Origin: Jiangella ureilytica
Lineage (GTDB): Bacteria > Actinomycetota > Actinomycetes > Jiangellales > Jiangellaceae
Reading direction: 5' to 3'
Assembly (NCBI RefSeq): GCF_004348545.1
Contig: NZ_SMKL01000038.1
Coordinates: 1 to 59,938 of the forward strand
DNA length: 59,938 bases
A model generated the notes under the pieces. It was not told where the DNA came from and made no database searches. It worked only from the letters and a program-made list of their open reading frames with translations. Of the stretch, positions 1 through 8,751 are shown piece after piece. Positions within the stretch are counted from its first letter, which is position 1. The number at the start of each line of letters is the position of its first letter. Both the position numbers and the translations under genes were made by a program.

Positions 1-32
1 CCCTTGGGGGTCCGCTTGACCCGCGGCTTCGC

Positions 33-340
33 GGCCTAAGAACGGGCAGCTATCAGGGGGACGGGGGGAGTCTGGCGACGGGCGCGGGGTCCTGGCAGGC
101 TGCTGGTGTCCACGTGGTGGGATTTGGCGCGTTTCGCGGGGCCATCACGAGGTTCTCTGCCGCTTCACCAGGCATGCATGCCTCGTGATGTGGCAGAACG
201 CCTGGTGATGTAGCGGATCGCCGATGATCATCGCGGTGCACAGTCCGGCGAACCGGGCCAACCGGGCGAAACGGGCACGCGAAGCGGTGAGGCGTGCCCA
301 GGGTCTCCCCGTCCCCCTGATAGCTGCCCGTTCTTAGGCC
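33..340. repeat. 308-bp segment bounded by perfect 34-bp inverted repeats
   Basis: The left arm (33-66) begins GGCCTAAGAACGGG. The right arm (307-340) is its exact reverse complement. A degenerate copy in the left-arm orientation lies at about 425-456. The inner 240 bases carry another dyad around 150-210, built on CCTCGTGATG and CCTGGTGATG motifs. I see no transposase and no target duplication next to the arms. It could be a MITE-like element, a structured RNA or a protein-binding array. Confidence 0.6.
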
Positions 341-513
341 CCGGGTGCCCGGGTCAAGTCCAAGCGCCCCGACCCCGGCGGCGCGCAAGCACAGAGCGCG
401 CGGACTTGAGGCGGGTGCCCGGGGTTAAGAGAATGGGCAGCAAGGGGGACGGGGAGCCCACCCCATCACCCCAGCCAACCTCGGCTCCCCAACGGACCCC
501 GGGCAACTCTGCT

Positions 514-552
514 CGTCTCACTTCGCGAGATTCCTTGCCATGAAGCGAGACG
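514..552. promoter_or_regulatory. Hairpin upstream of the small ORF
   Basis: CGTCTCACTTC (514-524) pairs with GAAGCGAGACG (542-552) with one A-C mismatch and a 17-base loop. It lies 54 bases before the ORF at 607. No run of T follows, so an operator or leader structure is more likely than an intrinsic terminator. Role unknown. Confidence 0.3.
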
Positions 553-606
553 GAGATCACGGCGCTCCATATGCTAGGACGACCGAGTAAATCAATGGAG
601 TCCGCC

Positions 607-723
607 ATGACGGAAGAACAGCAGCAGGCTCAGGAGACCCGGCACGCGGTGCAGGAGGCCATCGACCGCCGCGACAACGGCGGCGAGTACGGCCGACGGG
701 ACCTTGCCGTAGCCACGGGCTGA
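607..723 (+). CDS. Small hypothetical protein (38 aa)
   Basis: ATG at 607 follows a GGAG at about 597, and the frame runs to TGA at 721. The peptide begins [18 protein letters not shown] and is rich in Gln, Glu and Arg. Nearly every third codon position is G or C, which a random frame of this length would be unlikely to show, so I think it is translated. The N-terminal half should be helical. There is no signal peptide, Cys or recognisable motif. It lies 78 bases before leuB in the same direction and could be in its leader. Function unknown. Confidence 0.45.
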   Translation: MTEEQQQAQETRHAVQEAIDRRDNGGEYGRRDLAVATG

Positions 724-800
724 CCTCGGCGAACGCCACCCGCGTCCGAATGGCGGGACGTGGGTGCCATCATGTGGACGACGGTCGTACGGTGTGGGCC

Positions 801-1844
801 ATGTCGCGCAGTCTCAATCTGGCAGTCATCCCGGGCGACGGGATCGGTACGGAGGTCGTCGCCGAGGGGCTGAAGGTGCTCGACGCCGTGCTCGCCGGCG
901 CCGACGTGAAGGTCGGCACCACGACCTACGATCTGGGCGCCAAGCGCTGGCACGCCACCGGCGAGACGCTGCCCGACTCCGTGCTCGCAGAGCTGCGCGG
1001 CCACGACGCCATTCTGCTCGGCGCCGTCGGCGACCCGGGAGTGCCGAGCGGTGTGCTCGAGCGCGGGCTGCTGCTGAAGCTGCGCTTCGAGCTCGACCAC
1101 TACGTGAACCTGCGCCCGTCGCGGCTCTTCCCCGGCGTCAGCACACCGCTCGCGAACCCCGGCGAGGTCGACTTCGTCGTCGTGCGTGAGGGGACCGAGG
1201 GGCCGTACGTCGGCAACGGCGGCGCACTGCGGGTCGGCACGCCGCACGAGATCGCCAACGAGGTCAGCGTCAACACCGCCTTCGGGGTCGAGCGGGTGGT
1301 GCGCGACGCGTTCGCCCGCGCGCAGGCCCGGCCGCGCAAGGAGCTCACCTACGTCCACAAGCACAACGTCCTCGTGCACGCCGGCCACCTGTGGCGGCGG
1401 ACGGTCGAGCGCGTCGGCCAGGAGTTCCCCGACGTCGCCGTCGACTACCTGCACGTCGACGCCGCGACGATCTTCTTCGTCACCGACCCGGCACGGTTCG
1501 ACGTCATCGTCACCGACAACCTGTTCGGCGACATCCTGACCGACCTCGCGGCCGCGATCACCGGCGGCATCGGCCTCGCGGCCAGCGGCAACGTCAACCC
1601 CGACCGCACCGCGCCGTCGATGTTCGAGCCCGTGCACGGCTCGGCGCCGGACATCGCGGGCCAGGGGATCGCCGACCCGACGGCGACGGTGCTGTCGGTC
1701 GGAATGCTGCTCGAGCACCTCGGGCTGACGGCGGAGTCCGCGCGGATCGTCGACGCCGTCTCGGCCGACCTGGGGGAGCGCGGGACGGCGAAGCGCCGCA
1801 CCTCCGAGGTCGGCGACGCACTCGCCGCCCGCGTCACCGCCTGA
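801..1844 (+). CDS. leuB: 3-isopropylmalate dehydrogenase
   Basis: This enzyme oxidatively decarboxylates 3-isopropylmalate to 2-ketoisocaproate with NAD+ in leucine synthesis. The 347-residue product has the normal length. It opens with AVIPGDGIG (residues 8-16), has the substrate-site Arg cluster near 95-105, the catalytic YVHKHNV (Lys187), and the family signature [19 protein letters not shown] from 238. [13 protein letters not shown] near 275 is the NAD-binding loop. I chose ATG 801 because the protein begins just before the conserved core; an upstream extension to 750 would add a non-conserved tail. A strong hairpin terminator follows at 1864-1889. ilvE and cimA lie nearby, making this a branched-chain amino-acid neighbourhood. 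Confidence 0.95.
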   Translation: MSRSLNLAVIPGDGIGTEVVAEGLKVLDAVLAGADVKVGTTTYDLGAKRWHATGETLPDSVLAELRGHDAILLGAVGDPGVPSGVLERGLLLKLRFELDHYVNLRPSRLFPGVSTPLANPGEVDFVVVREGTEGPYVGNGGALRVGTPHEIANEVSVNTAFGVERVVRDAFARAQARPRKELTYVHKHNVLVHAGHLWRRTVERVGQEFPDVAVDYLHVDAATIFFVTDPARFDVIVTDNLFGDILTDLAAAITGGIGLAASGNVNPDRTAPSMFEPVHGSAPDIAGQGIADPTATVLSVGMLLEHLGLTAESARIVDAVSADLGERGTAKRRTSEVGDALAARVTA

Positions 1845-1863
1845 CACCGCGCGTCAGCACGAA

Positions 1864-1889
1864 GCCGGCGGGCCGGACGGCCCGCCGGC
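1864..1889. terminator. Hairpin terminator after leuB
   Basis: GCCGGCGGGCC (1864-1874) pairs perfectly with 1879-1889 around a GGAC loop, 19 bases after the leuB stop. There is no long T run, as is common in high-GC actinobacteria. Confidence 0.7.
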
Positions 1890-1957
1890 TCGTTCGCATG
1901 CCGTGACACCGGCATCACCAGCGTATTTCGTCGCCTCATGTCGCCAAAAGTCCGACC

Positions 1958-1989
1958 TTGACACCCCTTGTCACACCCACTTGTATGTG
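1958..1989 (+). promoter_or_regulatory. Probable sigma-70-type promoter for the S15 peptidase
   Basis: A consensus TTGACA lies at 1958-1963, with TTGTAT at 1981-1986 after a 17-base spacer as a possible -10. The spacer is bounded by the dyad TGTCAC/GTGACA (about 1969-1992), which could be an operator. The start codon is at 2031. Confidence 0.45.
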
Positions 1990-2030
1990 ACATAGCACTA
2001 ATCGGACTCCTCCAGACATGGGAGACAGAC

Positions 2031-3935
2031 GTGGTCAGAGCCCGCAGGTTGCTCGCGGTACCCGTCGCCCTGGCGCTCATGGCGACCGCAGCGGTCGCCA
2101 CCAGTGCCGGCGCGAGCGCCGCCGACGACGAGCCAAGCATCGTGGTCGAGGACGGCGTGACCCAGCCGGTCTTCGGCTACGACGACGCGATCCGGGAGCG
2201 CGTCTTCATCACGTCGCCGTTCGACTCCGACTCGAACGGCGTGCTCGACATCGTCACCGTCGACATCATGCGGCCGGCCGCCAGCGACCAGGGCCTGAAG
2301 GTCCCGGTCATCATGGACCCGAGCCCGTACTACTCGACGCTGGGCCGGGGCAACGAGTCCGAGCTCAAGGTGGACCTCGACGGCGACGGCCTGCTGGACC
2401 GCTGGCCGCTGTTCTACGACAACTACTTCGTGCCCCGCGGCTACGCCGTGATCCTCATGGACATGATCGGCACGAACAACGCCACCGGCTGCCCGACGGT
2501 TCACGAGGCGTCGGACAACCTGTCGCCGAAGGTCGTCATCGACTGGCTGAACGGCCGGGCGGACGGCGTCGACCAGAACGGCGACCCGGTCGTGGTGGAC
2601 TGGCACAACGGCAAGACCGGCCTCATCGGCAAGTCCTACGACGGCACGCTGGCCAACGGCACGGCGGTGTCGGGCGTCGACGGGCTGACCACGATCGTCC
2701 CGATCAGCGCGATCGCCAGCTACTACGACTACACCCGCAGCAACGGCGTCGTCCAGCGCGGCAACAACTACCTCGCCTACCTCGCCAACCTCGTCACCAA
2801 CCCGGAGCGGCGCGAGCACTGCCAGGAGGTGCGCGACTGGCTGTCGGACAACGACGGCGACGAGACCGGCGACTACACGCCGTTCTGGCACGTCCGCGAC
2901 TTCACCCGCGACATGGACAAGATCGAGGCCAGCGTCTTCCTCGTCCACGGACTCAACGACGAGAACGTCCGGCCGGACCACTTCAGCAAGCTCTGGTACG
3001 GCCTGGCGGAGCACGACGTCCCGCGCAAGCTCTGGCTGACCCAGACCGGCCACATCGACCCGTTCGACTTCCGCCGCGAGGCGTGGGTCGACGAGATCCA
3101 CAAGTGGTTCGACTTCTGGCTGTACGACGTCCAGAACGGGATCATGGACGAGCCGATCGTCGACGTCGAGCGGGCACCGGACGTGTGGGAGACGGCGAAC
3201 GACTGGCCCGTCCCGGGCTCGCGGCCCACGCGCCTCTGGCTGGAGCCGAACGCCGGCGCCGCCGGCGGCCTGTCGGTGACGCCGAACCGCCCGTCGGACC
3301 CGACCCTGAGCTTCGTCGACGACCCGCTGCAGCGGGAGACGGCCATGGTCTCCAACGAGGAGACGGTCACGCCGAACCGGCTGGTGTACCTGTCCGACCC
3401 GCTGGAGGCGCCGCTGCACATCTCCGGCACGCCGGAGCTCAAGCTGGGCGCGACGGTGAGCACCACGGACACGAACTTCGGCGTCATCCTGGTCGACTAC
3501 GGGCCGGCCACCCGGGTCCAGCGCCAGGGCGACGGCGTCCTCACCGGCACCGTCGAGGACTGCTGGGGCGAGCCGGCCACGTGGGGCGGCTACGCCGAGG
3601 ATGCCTGCTACAAGGAGGTGCTCAAGCGGGTCGCGCTCACCCAGCGCGAGGTCGTCACCAAGGGCATCGTCGACGGCGTCAACCTGTACGACTACAGCAC
3701 GCCGACGGCGCTGATCCCCGGCAAGCCGTACGACGTGCAGTTCCCGCTGCTGCCCGAGGACTACGTGTTCCCCGAGGGCCACCGCATCGGCGTCATCGTC
3801 GTCGGCAGCTACCGCGACTACGGCAGCCAGGCCGACCCGAACCGCGCCACCATCTCGGTGCTGCCCGAGCGCAGCGTCATCGAGCTGCCGATCGTCGGCG
3901 GCCGGATGGCGGCTGTGGCAGCCGGTCTGGACTAG
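2031..3935 (+). CDS. Secreted X-Pro dipeptidyl-peptidase (S15) family hydrolase
   Basis: An alpha/beta-hydrolase of the S15/CocE class that probably removes X-Pro dipeptides outside the cell. The 634-residue product starts with a cationic signal peptide (VRARRLLAVPVALALM, cleavage near ASA at 28-30). GTG 2031 is preferred because GGAG lies 6 bases upstream. The nucleophile is Ser202 in IGKSYDG. Asp310 in HGLNDENV and His341 in TGHIDPF complete the triad. The C-terminal 200 residues look like the beta-sandwich (galactose-binding-like) domain of X-Pro peptidases. The gene is monocistronic between terminators at 1864 and 3950. The exact peptide specificity cannot be read from the sequence. Confidence 0.85.
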   Translation: MVRARRLLAVPVALALMATAAVATSAGASAADDEPSIVVEDGVTQPVFGYDDAIRERVFITSPFDSDSNGVLDIVTVDIMRPAASDQGLKVPVIMDPSPYYSTLGRGNESELKVDLDGDGLLDRWPLFYDNYFVPRGYAVILMDMIGTNNATGCPTVHEASDNLSPKVVIDWLNGRADGVDQNGDPVVVDWHNGKTGLIGKSYDGTLANGTAVSGVDGLTTIVPISAIASYYDYTRSNGVVQRGNNYLAYLANLVTNPERREHCQEVRDWLSDNDGDETGDYTPFWHVRDFTRDMDKIEASVFLVHGLNDENVRPDHFSKLWYGLAEHDVPRKLWLTQTGHIDPFDFRREAWVDEIHKWFDFWLYDVQNGIMDEPIVDVERAPDVWETANDWPVPGSRPTRLWLEPNAGAAGGLSVTPNRPSDPTLSFVDDPLQRETAMVSNEETVTPNRLVYLSDPLEAPLHISGTPELKLGATVSTTDTNFGVILVDYGPATRVQRQGDGVLTGTVEDCWGEPATWGGYAEDACYKEVLKRVALTQREVVTKGIVDGVNLYDYSTPTALIPGKPYDVQFPLLPEDYVFPEGHRIGVIVVGSYRDYGSQADPNRATISVLPERSVIELPIVGGRMAAVAAGLD

Positions 3936-3949
3936 GCCCTCGCGAGCCA

Positions 3950-3991
3950 GTCGGCGTGGGCCCGCGCCCCCTCCCGCGGGCCCACGCCGAC
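3950..3991. terminator. Strong hairpin terminator
   Basis: A perfect 17-bp stem (3950-3966 with 3975-3991) with an 8-base loop lies 15 bases after the S15 peptidase stop. Confidence 0.8.
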
Positions 3992-4130
3992 CGCGAGGCC
4001 ACCCGTGGTTGCCGTGCCGATGAACCTTCTGTGAACCCTGCTGTGATCAGGCACTTCACCCTCGATCTTCGCGTTGGGGGCTGTCACCGTAAGGGTCGTG
4101 AGCCTGACTCGTTACGGAGTGGAGCCCCAC

Positions 4131-4892
4131 GTGCTGGCCATCGCCCACCGGGGCGGGGCGGGGCTGGCTGCCGAGAACACCCTGGCCGCTTTCGAGCGGT
4201 CCTACGCCCTCGGGCTGCGGTATCTCGAGACCGATGTCCGCATCACCTCCGACGGCGTCCCTCTCGCCTTCCACGACGCCAAACTGAACCGGGTCACCGA
4301 CGGACGGGGCCTGGTCAAGCGCCGTTCGTGGGACCAGGTGAGCCGGCTGTCCGTGTTCGGTTCCGGCCCGGTGGCCCGGCTGGACGACGTCCTCATGGCG
4401 TTCCCGGACGCGAAGTTCGTCATCGACGTCAAGGACGAGGAGTCGCTGGAGCCGCTGGCCCGCGTGCTGCGCGCCACGAACGCCGTTGAGCGGGTCTGTC
4501 TCGCCGGTGCGTGGGACGGCTGGCTGTCGTCGCTGCGGGCCGACCTCGGACCCGGGTTGGCGTGCGCGCTGGGCTGGCGGTCGCTGGTGTCGTGGCTGGC
4601 CTGCTCGCACGGGCGGGTCGCGCCGCCGCGCCGGGTGGCCAACGGCGGCTTCGTGCACGTGCCGTTGCGCTGGGGTAGACTCCCGATATTCATCGACCGT
4701 CTGGTCGAAGGCGCCCATGACCTGGGGTTGCGCCTCATCGTATGGACGGTCGACGACCCTGTCGTGATGCACCGGCTGATCAGCGCGGGTGTGGACGGGA
4801 TCATCACCGATCGGCCCGACGTGCTGCGCGAGGTGATGATCGCCGAGGGTCGTTGGCCACGCACCGTTTACGCAGAACGCGATGATCGGTAG
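4131..4892 (+). CDS. Glycerophosphodiester phosphodiesterase
   Basis: Hydrolyses glycerophosphodiesters to glycerol-3-phosphate and an alcohol. The 253-residue protein is a lone GDPD domain with the family motifs AIAHRGGAG (His6, Arg7), ENTLAAF, YLETDV (Glu33, Asp35) and LAFHDAKL (His48) at the N terminus, and GLRLIVWTVDD and GVDGIITDRPD near the end. There is no signal peptide, so it should be cytosolic. GTG 4131 has GGAG 6 bases upstream. The frame remains open to a TTG at 4074 and an alternative GTG at 4098, so the first residues are uncertain. It precedes ilvE in the same direction by 46 bases. Confidence 0.85.
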   Translation: MLAIAHRGGAGLAAENTLAAFERSYALGLRYLETDVRITSDGVPLAFHDAKLNRVTDGRGLVKRRSWDQVSRLSVFGSGPVARLDDVLMAFPDAKFVIDVKDEESLEPLARVLRATNAVERVCLAGAWDGWLSSLRADLGPGLACALGWRSLVSWLACSHGRVAPPRRVANGGFVHVPLRWGRLPIFIDRLVEGAHDLGLRLIVWTVDDPVVMHRLISAGVDGIITDRPDVLREVMIAEGRWPRTVYAERDDR

Positions 4893-4938
4893 CGTTGGTT
4901 GGACGTCCTAGTAATCTCTGCGATGTAGGAGCACCGCC

Positions 4939-6033
<1,095 letters not shown>

Positions 6034-6047
6034 CCGCTCGGCTGACG

Positions 6048-6095
6048 TGACGGCGTCCGCTCACCGCCCGCGCGGGGCGCACGCGGACGCCGTCA
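6048..6095. terminator. Hairpin terminator after ilvE
   Basis: TGACGGCGTCCGC (6048-6060) pairs perfectly with 6083-6095. It lies between the ilvE stop and the convergent GNAT gene, so it can act for both. Confidence 0.7.
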
Positions 6096-6185
6096 GTCCT
6101 CCTCAGCGTGGGCGCTGAGCACCGGGCTCGATCGGGCGAGGGCCGGTTCACCGCGCGACCCCCACTGCGGCCGGGTTGCCAGCGA

Positions 6186-6668
6186 TCATCGGAGCAGCAG
6201 CTCGAGCTCCAGCTCGTGCCGGATCGGGATGCCGTCGTCCTCGAGCGGGATCTCCGGCTTCAGCGCCTGCCGGGCCCGGGTGACGGCGTCGCGGTGAACG
6301 GCGACGAGGTCGTAGCCGCGACGCTGGTAGAACCGCAGGGCGTGCGTGTTGTCGTTGGTGGTGATGAGCCAGATGCGGCGGGCGCCGGCGCCGGACGCGG
6401 CCACGGCGATGGCGTCGAGCAGCGCCGTCCCGGCTCCGACGCCCGGCCGCAGCGCCTGCAGCGTCGTGATCTCCCAGGCGTCGCCGTCGCGGCGGTAGGT
6501 CAGGACGCCGGCCGGGTCGCCGTCGGCCAGAGCGAGGAGTCCGGGCTGGTCGGCGGCGTCGTAGAGCTCACCGTGCGCGGCCATGACCGTGGTGCCCCAG
6601 GCCGAGGTGATGAGGCCTGCGACGAGGTCGCGGTCGGCCTCCGCGACCGGCCGGACGACCATCGTCAT
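6186..6668 (-). CDS. GNAT-family N-acetyltransferase
   Basis: Transfers an acetyl group from acetyl-CoA to an unknown amine. The 160-residue protein has the GNAT order: N-terminal helices, beta-strands GLLALADGDPAGVLTYR, and the acetyl-CoA pyrophosphate loop in RPGVGAGTALLDAI (R/QxxGxG/A) followed by the arm IWLITTNDNTHALRFYQRRGYDLV, a typical C-terminal motif. I chose ATG 6668 because a GGAGG lies 8 bases upstream; an in-frame ATG at 6704 has no such site. It is divergent from the cimA leader. The substrate is unknown. Confidence 0.8.
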   Translation of the reverse strand: MTMVVRPVAEADRDLVAGLITSAWGTTVMAAHGELYDAADQPGLLALADGDPAGVLTYRRDGDAWEITTLQALRPGVGAGTALLDAIAVAASGAGARRIWLITTNDNTHALRFYQRRGYDLVAVHRDAVTRARQALKPEIPLEDDGIPIRHELELELLLR

Positions 6669-6715
6669 GGATCCCGCCTCCACGGCTCGGGTGAACTGTG
6701 CCATACTGCTGGGCG

Positions 6716-6742
6716 ATGACTTTCTGCCTGATTATTACGTGA
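6716..6742 (+). CDS. Leader peptide MTFCLIIT of the cimA attenuator
   Basis: A nine-codon frame (ATG 6716, TGA 6740) reads Met-Thr-Phe-Cys-Leu-Ile-Ile-Thr. It precedes a terminator hairpin (6776-6806) and then cimA, the first enzyme of the threonine-independent isoleucine route. Consecutive Leu-Ile-Ile-Thr codons are what a ribosome-mediated attenuator sensing branched-chain aminoacyl-tRNA would use: stalling at scarce Ile or Leu tRNA would favour an antiterminator. GGGCG just upstream is a weak ribosome site. Attenuators with such peptides are known ahead of branched-chain genes in actinobacteria; this assignment is inferred from sequence alone. Confidence 0.6.
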   Translation: MTFCLIIT

Positions 6743-6775
6743 GCGCGCCGGCACCCAGCACCACGCCAGGCGCGC
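6743..6775 (+). promoter_or_regulatory. Upstream hairpin of the cimA attenuator (pause or antiterminator arm)
   Basis: GCGCGCC (6743-6749) pairs with GGCGCGC (6769-6775), directly abutting the terminator stem that starts at 6776. It starts right after the leader stop codon, so a ribosome at or near the stop would cover it. Confidence 0.45.
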
Positions 6776-6806
6776 AGACCTCTCGCATCCGCGAGGGGTC
6801 TTTTTG
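6776..6806 (+). terminator. Intrinsic terminator in the cimA leader
   Basis: AGACCTCTCGC (6776-6786) pairs with GCGAGGGGTCT (6791-6801) around ATCC, with one G-U pair, followed by TTTTTG. This is the clearest rho-independent terminator in the window. It lies before, not after, a gene: 46 bases ahead of the cimA start. Confidence 0.85.
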
Positions 6807-6851
6807 TTTGTCCGCCCGACCCGCGCTCGCCGACCCCGTGAGGACAGAGCA

Positions 6852-8444
6852 GTGACCGACCTCGAGCAGTTCCACGTCTACGACACCTCGCTCCGCGACG
6901 GAGCCCAGCAGGAGGGGTTGTCGCTCTCGGTGCAGGACAAGCTGGCCATCGCGGGCCACCTGGACGAGCTGGGAGTCGGGTTCATCGAGGGCGGCTGGCC
7001 GGGCGCGGTCCCCAAGGACACCGAGTTCTTCCGCCGTGCCCGCACGGAGCTGAACCTCGAGACGGCGACACTCGCGGCGTTCGGCGCCACTCGCAAGGCG
7101 GGGACGACGGCGGCCGAGGACCCGCAGGTGCGGGCGCTGCTCGACGCCGAGACGCCGGTCGTCACGCTGGTCGCGAAGAGCCACGTCGGGCATGTCGAGC
7201 GGGCGCTGCGCACCACGCAGGACGAGAACCTGGCGATGATCGCCGACACCGTCGGCTTCCTGACCGGCGAGGGCCGGCGGGTCTTCGTCGACGCCGAGCA
7301 CTTCTTCGACGGCTTCCGCACCGATCCCGCGTACGCACTGCGGGTGGTGCACACGGCGACGGAGGCCGGCGCCGACGTCGTCGTCCTCTGCGACACCAAC
7401 GGCGGCATGCTGCCCGACGACGTCCGCGCGACCGTCGCCACCGTGCTCGAACGGACCGGCGCCCGCCTGGGCATGCACGCGCACAACGACACCGGGTGCG
7501 CCGTCGCGAACTCCATCGCCGCCGTCGACGCCGGGGCCACGCACGTGCAGGGCACCGTCAACGGCACGGGGGAGCGGACCGGCAACGCCGACATCCTGAC
7601 GGTCGTCGCGAACCTCGAGCTCAAGCGCGGCCTGACCGTGCTGCCCGCGGGGGCGCTGCAGGAGTCGACCCGCATCGCGCACGCCGTCTCCGAGCTGACC
7701 AACATCGTGCCCTACTCGCGCCAGCCCTACGTCGGTGCCAGCGCCTTCGCCCACAAGGCCGGCCTGCACGCCAGCGCCATCAAGGTCGACCCCGACCTCT
7801 ACCAGCACACCGACCCCGCCCGCGTCGGCAACGACATGCGGCTGCTGGTGTCGGACATGGCCGGGCGCGCCAGCATCGAGCTGAAGAGCCGCGAGCTGGG
7901 CTACGACGTCTCCGGCGACCGCGAGCTGGTCACCCGGGTCACCCAGCGGGTGAAGGACCTCGAGGCCGCGGGCTACACGTTCGAGGCGGCCGACGCCTCG
8001 TTCGAGCTGCTGCTGCGCGAAGAGGCCGAGGGCCGTCGCGTCAGCTACTTCGACGTGGAGTCGTGGCGGGTCATCACCGAGTCGCGGCCGGGCGGCGACG
8101 CGACCAGCGAGGCGACGGTGAAGCTGCGGGCGGGGGGCGAGCGCGTCGTCGTGACCGGTGAGGGGAACGGTCCGGTCAACGCGCTCGACCACGCCCTGCG
8201 CACCGCGATCGGCGCGCTCTACCCCGAGATCGACAAGCTCGAGCTCATCGACTTCCGGGTGCGGATCCTGGACGCCGCCCACGGCACGGACGCGGTGACG
8301 CGCGTGCTCGTGGAGATGACGGACGGGAAGACGTCCTGGGAGACCGTGGGTGTCGGGGCCAACATCATCGAGGCCTCGTGGGAGGCGCTGGTCGACGCCG
8401 TCACTTACGGACTGCTGCGCCGGGGAGGGACGGCGATCAGCTGA
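6852..8444 (+). CDS. cimA: Citramalate synthase
   Basis: Condenses pyruvate and acetyl-CoA to (R)-citramalate, the entry to isoleucine from pyruvate, with LeuCD and LeuB acting downstream. The 530-residue length and domain order fit the CimA/TIGR00977 type: HMGL-like TIM barrel with VYDTSLRDGAQQEG (about 9-22), the divalent-metal motif LGMHAHNDTGCAVANS (about 210-225), and the LeuA_dimer regulatory domain in the last 150 residues. 2-Isopropylmalate synthase (LeuA) is the main alternative, but the RDGAQQEGLSLS sequence and long insert favour CimA. GTG 6852 starts VTDLEQFHVYD. The attenuator with Leu-Ile-Ile-Thr codons fits an isoleucine role. Confidence 0.92.
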   Translation: MTDLEQFHVYDTSLRDGAQQEGLSLSVQDKLAIAGHLDELGVGFIEGGWPGAVPKDTEFFRRARTELNLETATLAAFGATRKAGTTAAEDPQVRALLDAETPVVTLVAKSHVGHVERALRTTQDENLAMIADTVGFLTGEGRRVFVDAEHFFDGFRTDPAYALRVVHTATEAGADVVVLCDTNGGMLPDDVRATVATVLERTGARLGMHAHNDTGCAVANSIAAVDAGATHVQGTVNGTGERTGNADILTVVANLELKRGLTVLPAGALQESTRIAHAVSELTNIVPYSRQPYVGASAFAHKAGLHASAIKVDPDLYQHTDPARVGNDMRLLVSDMAGRASIELKSRELGYDVSGDRELVTRVTQRVKDLEAAGYTFEAADASFELLLREEAEGRRVSYFDVESWRVITESRPGGDATSEATVKLRAGGERVVVTGEGNGPVNALDHALRTAIGALYPEIDKLELIDFRVRILDAAHGTDAVTRVLVEMTDGKTSWETVGVGANIIEASWEALVDAVTYGLLRRGGTAIS

Positions 8445-8670
8445 CCAGCTTGAACGCGCTGTTCAGGACGGCGGACGCGTCGGCCCAGGTGGGCAGCTCG
8501 TCGATCTCGATGATGGTGCGGCGGAGAGGCTCGGTGTCGTACAGTTCGACCCGCCAGCCGTTGCTGCCGTGGTCGAGGATCCCCCGGATCACGCGCGTTC
8601 CCTTCTCGTGTGGTGCGTCGTCGAATATGGCCAACGTGAAGTCTGTCACTTTCGGCCCGGCGTGTCGCAT
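8437..8670 (-). CDS. Small hypothetical protein (77 aa)
   Basis: The frame has strong GC third-position bias and a folded-looking sequence (LAIFDDAPHEKGTRVIRGILDHG, then VELYDTEPLRRTIIEIDELPTW). It is soluble, acidic, and has no motif I recognise. It converges with cimA and their 3' ends overlap by 8 bases. ATG 8670 is used, but a GTG at 8649 (VTDFTLAIFDD) is an equally good start. A bidirectional hairpin at 8705-8741 lies upstream. Function unknown. Confidence 0.5.
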   Translation of the reverse strand: MRHAGPKVTDFTLAIFDDAPHEKGTRVIRGILDHGSNGWRVELYDTEPLRRTIIEIDELPTWADASAVLNSAFKLVS

Positions 8671-8704
8671 CGAATTCCGGCGCGTCGACCAAGATCAGCC
8701 GTTC

Positions 8705-8741
8705 GGCCCATGATCGCCTCGATGGAAGCGATCACGGGCCG
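8705..8741. terminator. Hairpin terminator after the hydrolase gene
   Basis: A 13-bp stem with one A-C mismatch (GGCCCATGATCGC against GCGATCACGGGCC). It lies just downstream of the alpha/beta hydrolase stop at 8752 and upstream of the small gene at 8670. Confidence 0.5.
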
Positions 8742-8751
8742 ACCAGCTCCG

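Larger units (their letters stand above)
1..606. other. Non-coding, repeat-rich intergenic region
   Basis: I see no convincing gene here. The longer reading frames on the minus strand lack a ribosome site and have the composition of chance frames in GC-rich DNA. The stretch holds a perfect 34-bp inverted repeat (33-66 and 307-340), a degenerate third copy (about 425-456), a dyad centred near 177 and an 11-bp hairpin at 514-552. The last 50 bases contain a plausible -10 (tatgct, about 571-576) for the small ORF at 607. Confidence 0.6.

Noticed and set aside
2018-4489. 823-residue Arg-rich frame
   Set aside because: Out-of-frame reading of the S15 peptidase and GDPD genes; its Arg/Pro-rich composition is typical of a +1 shadow.
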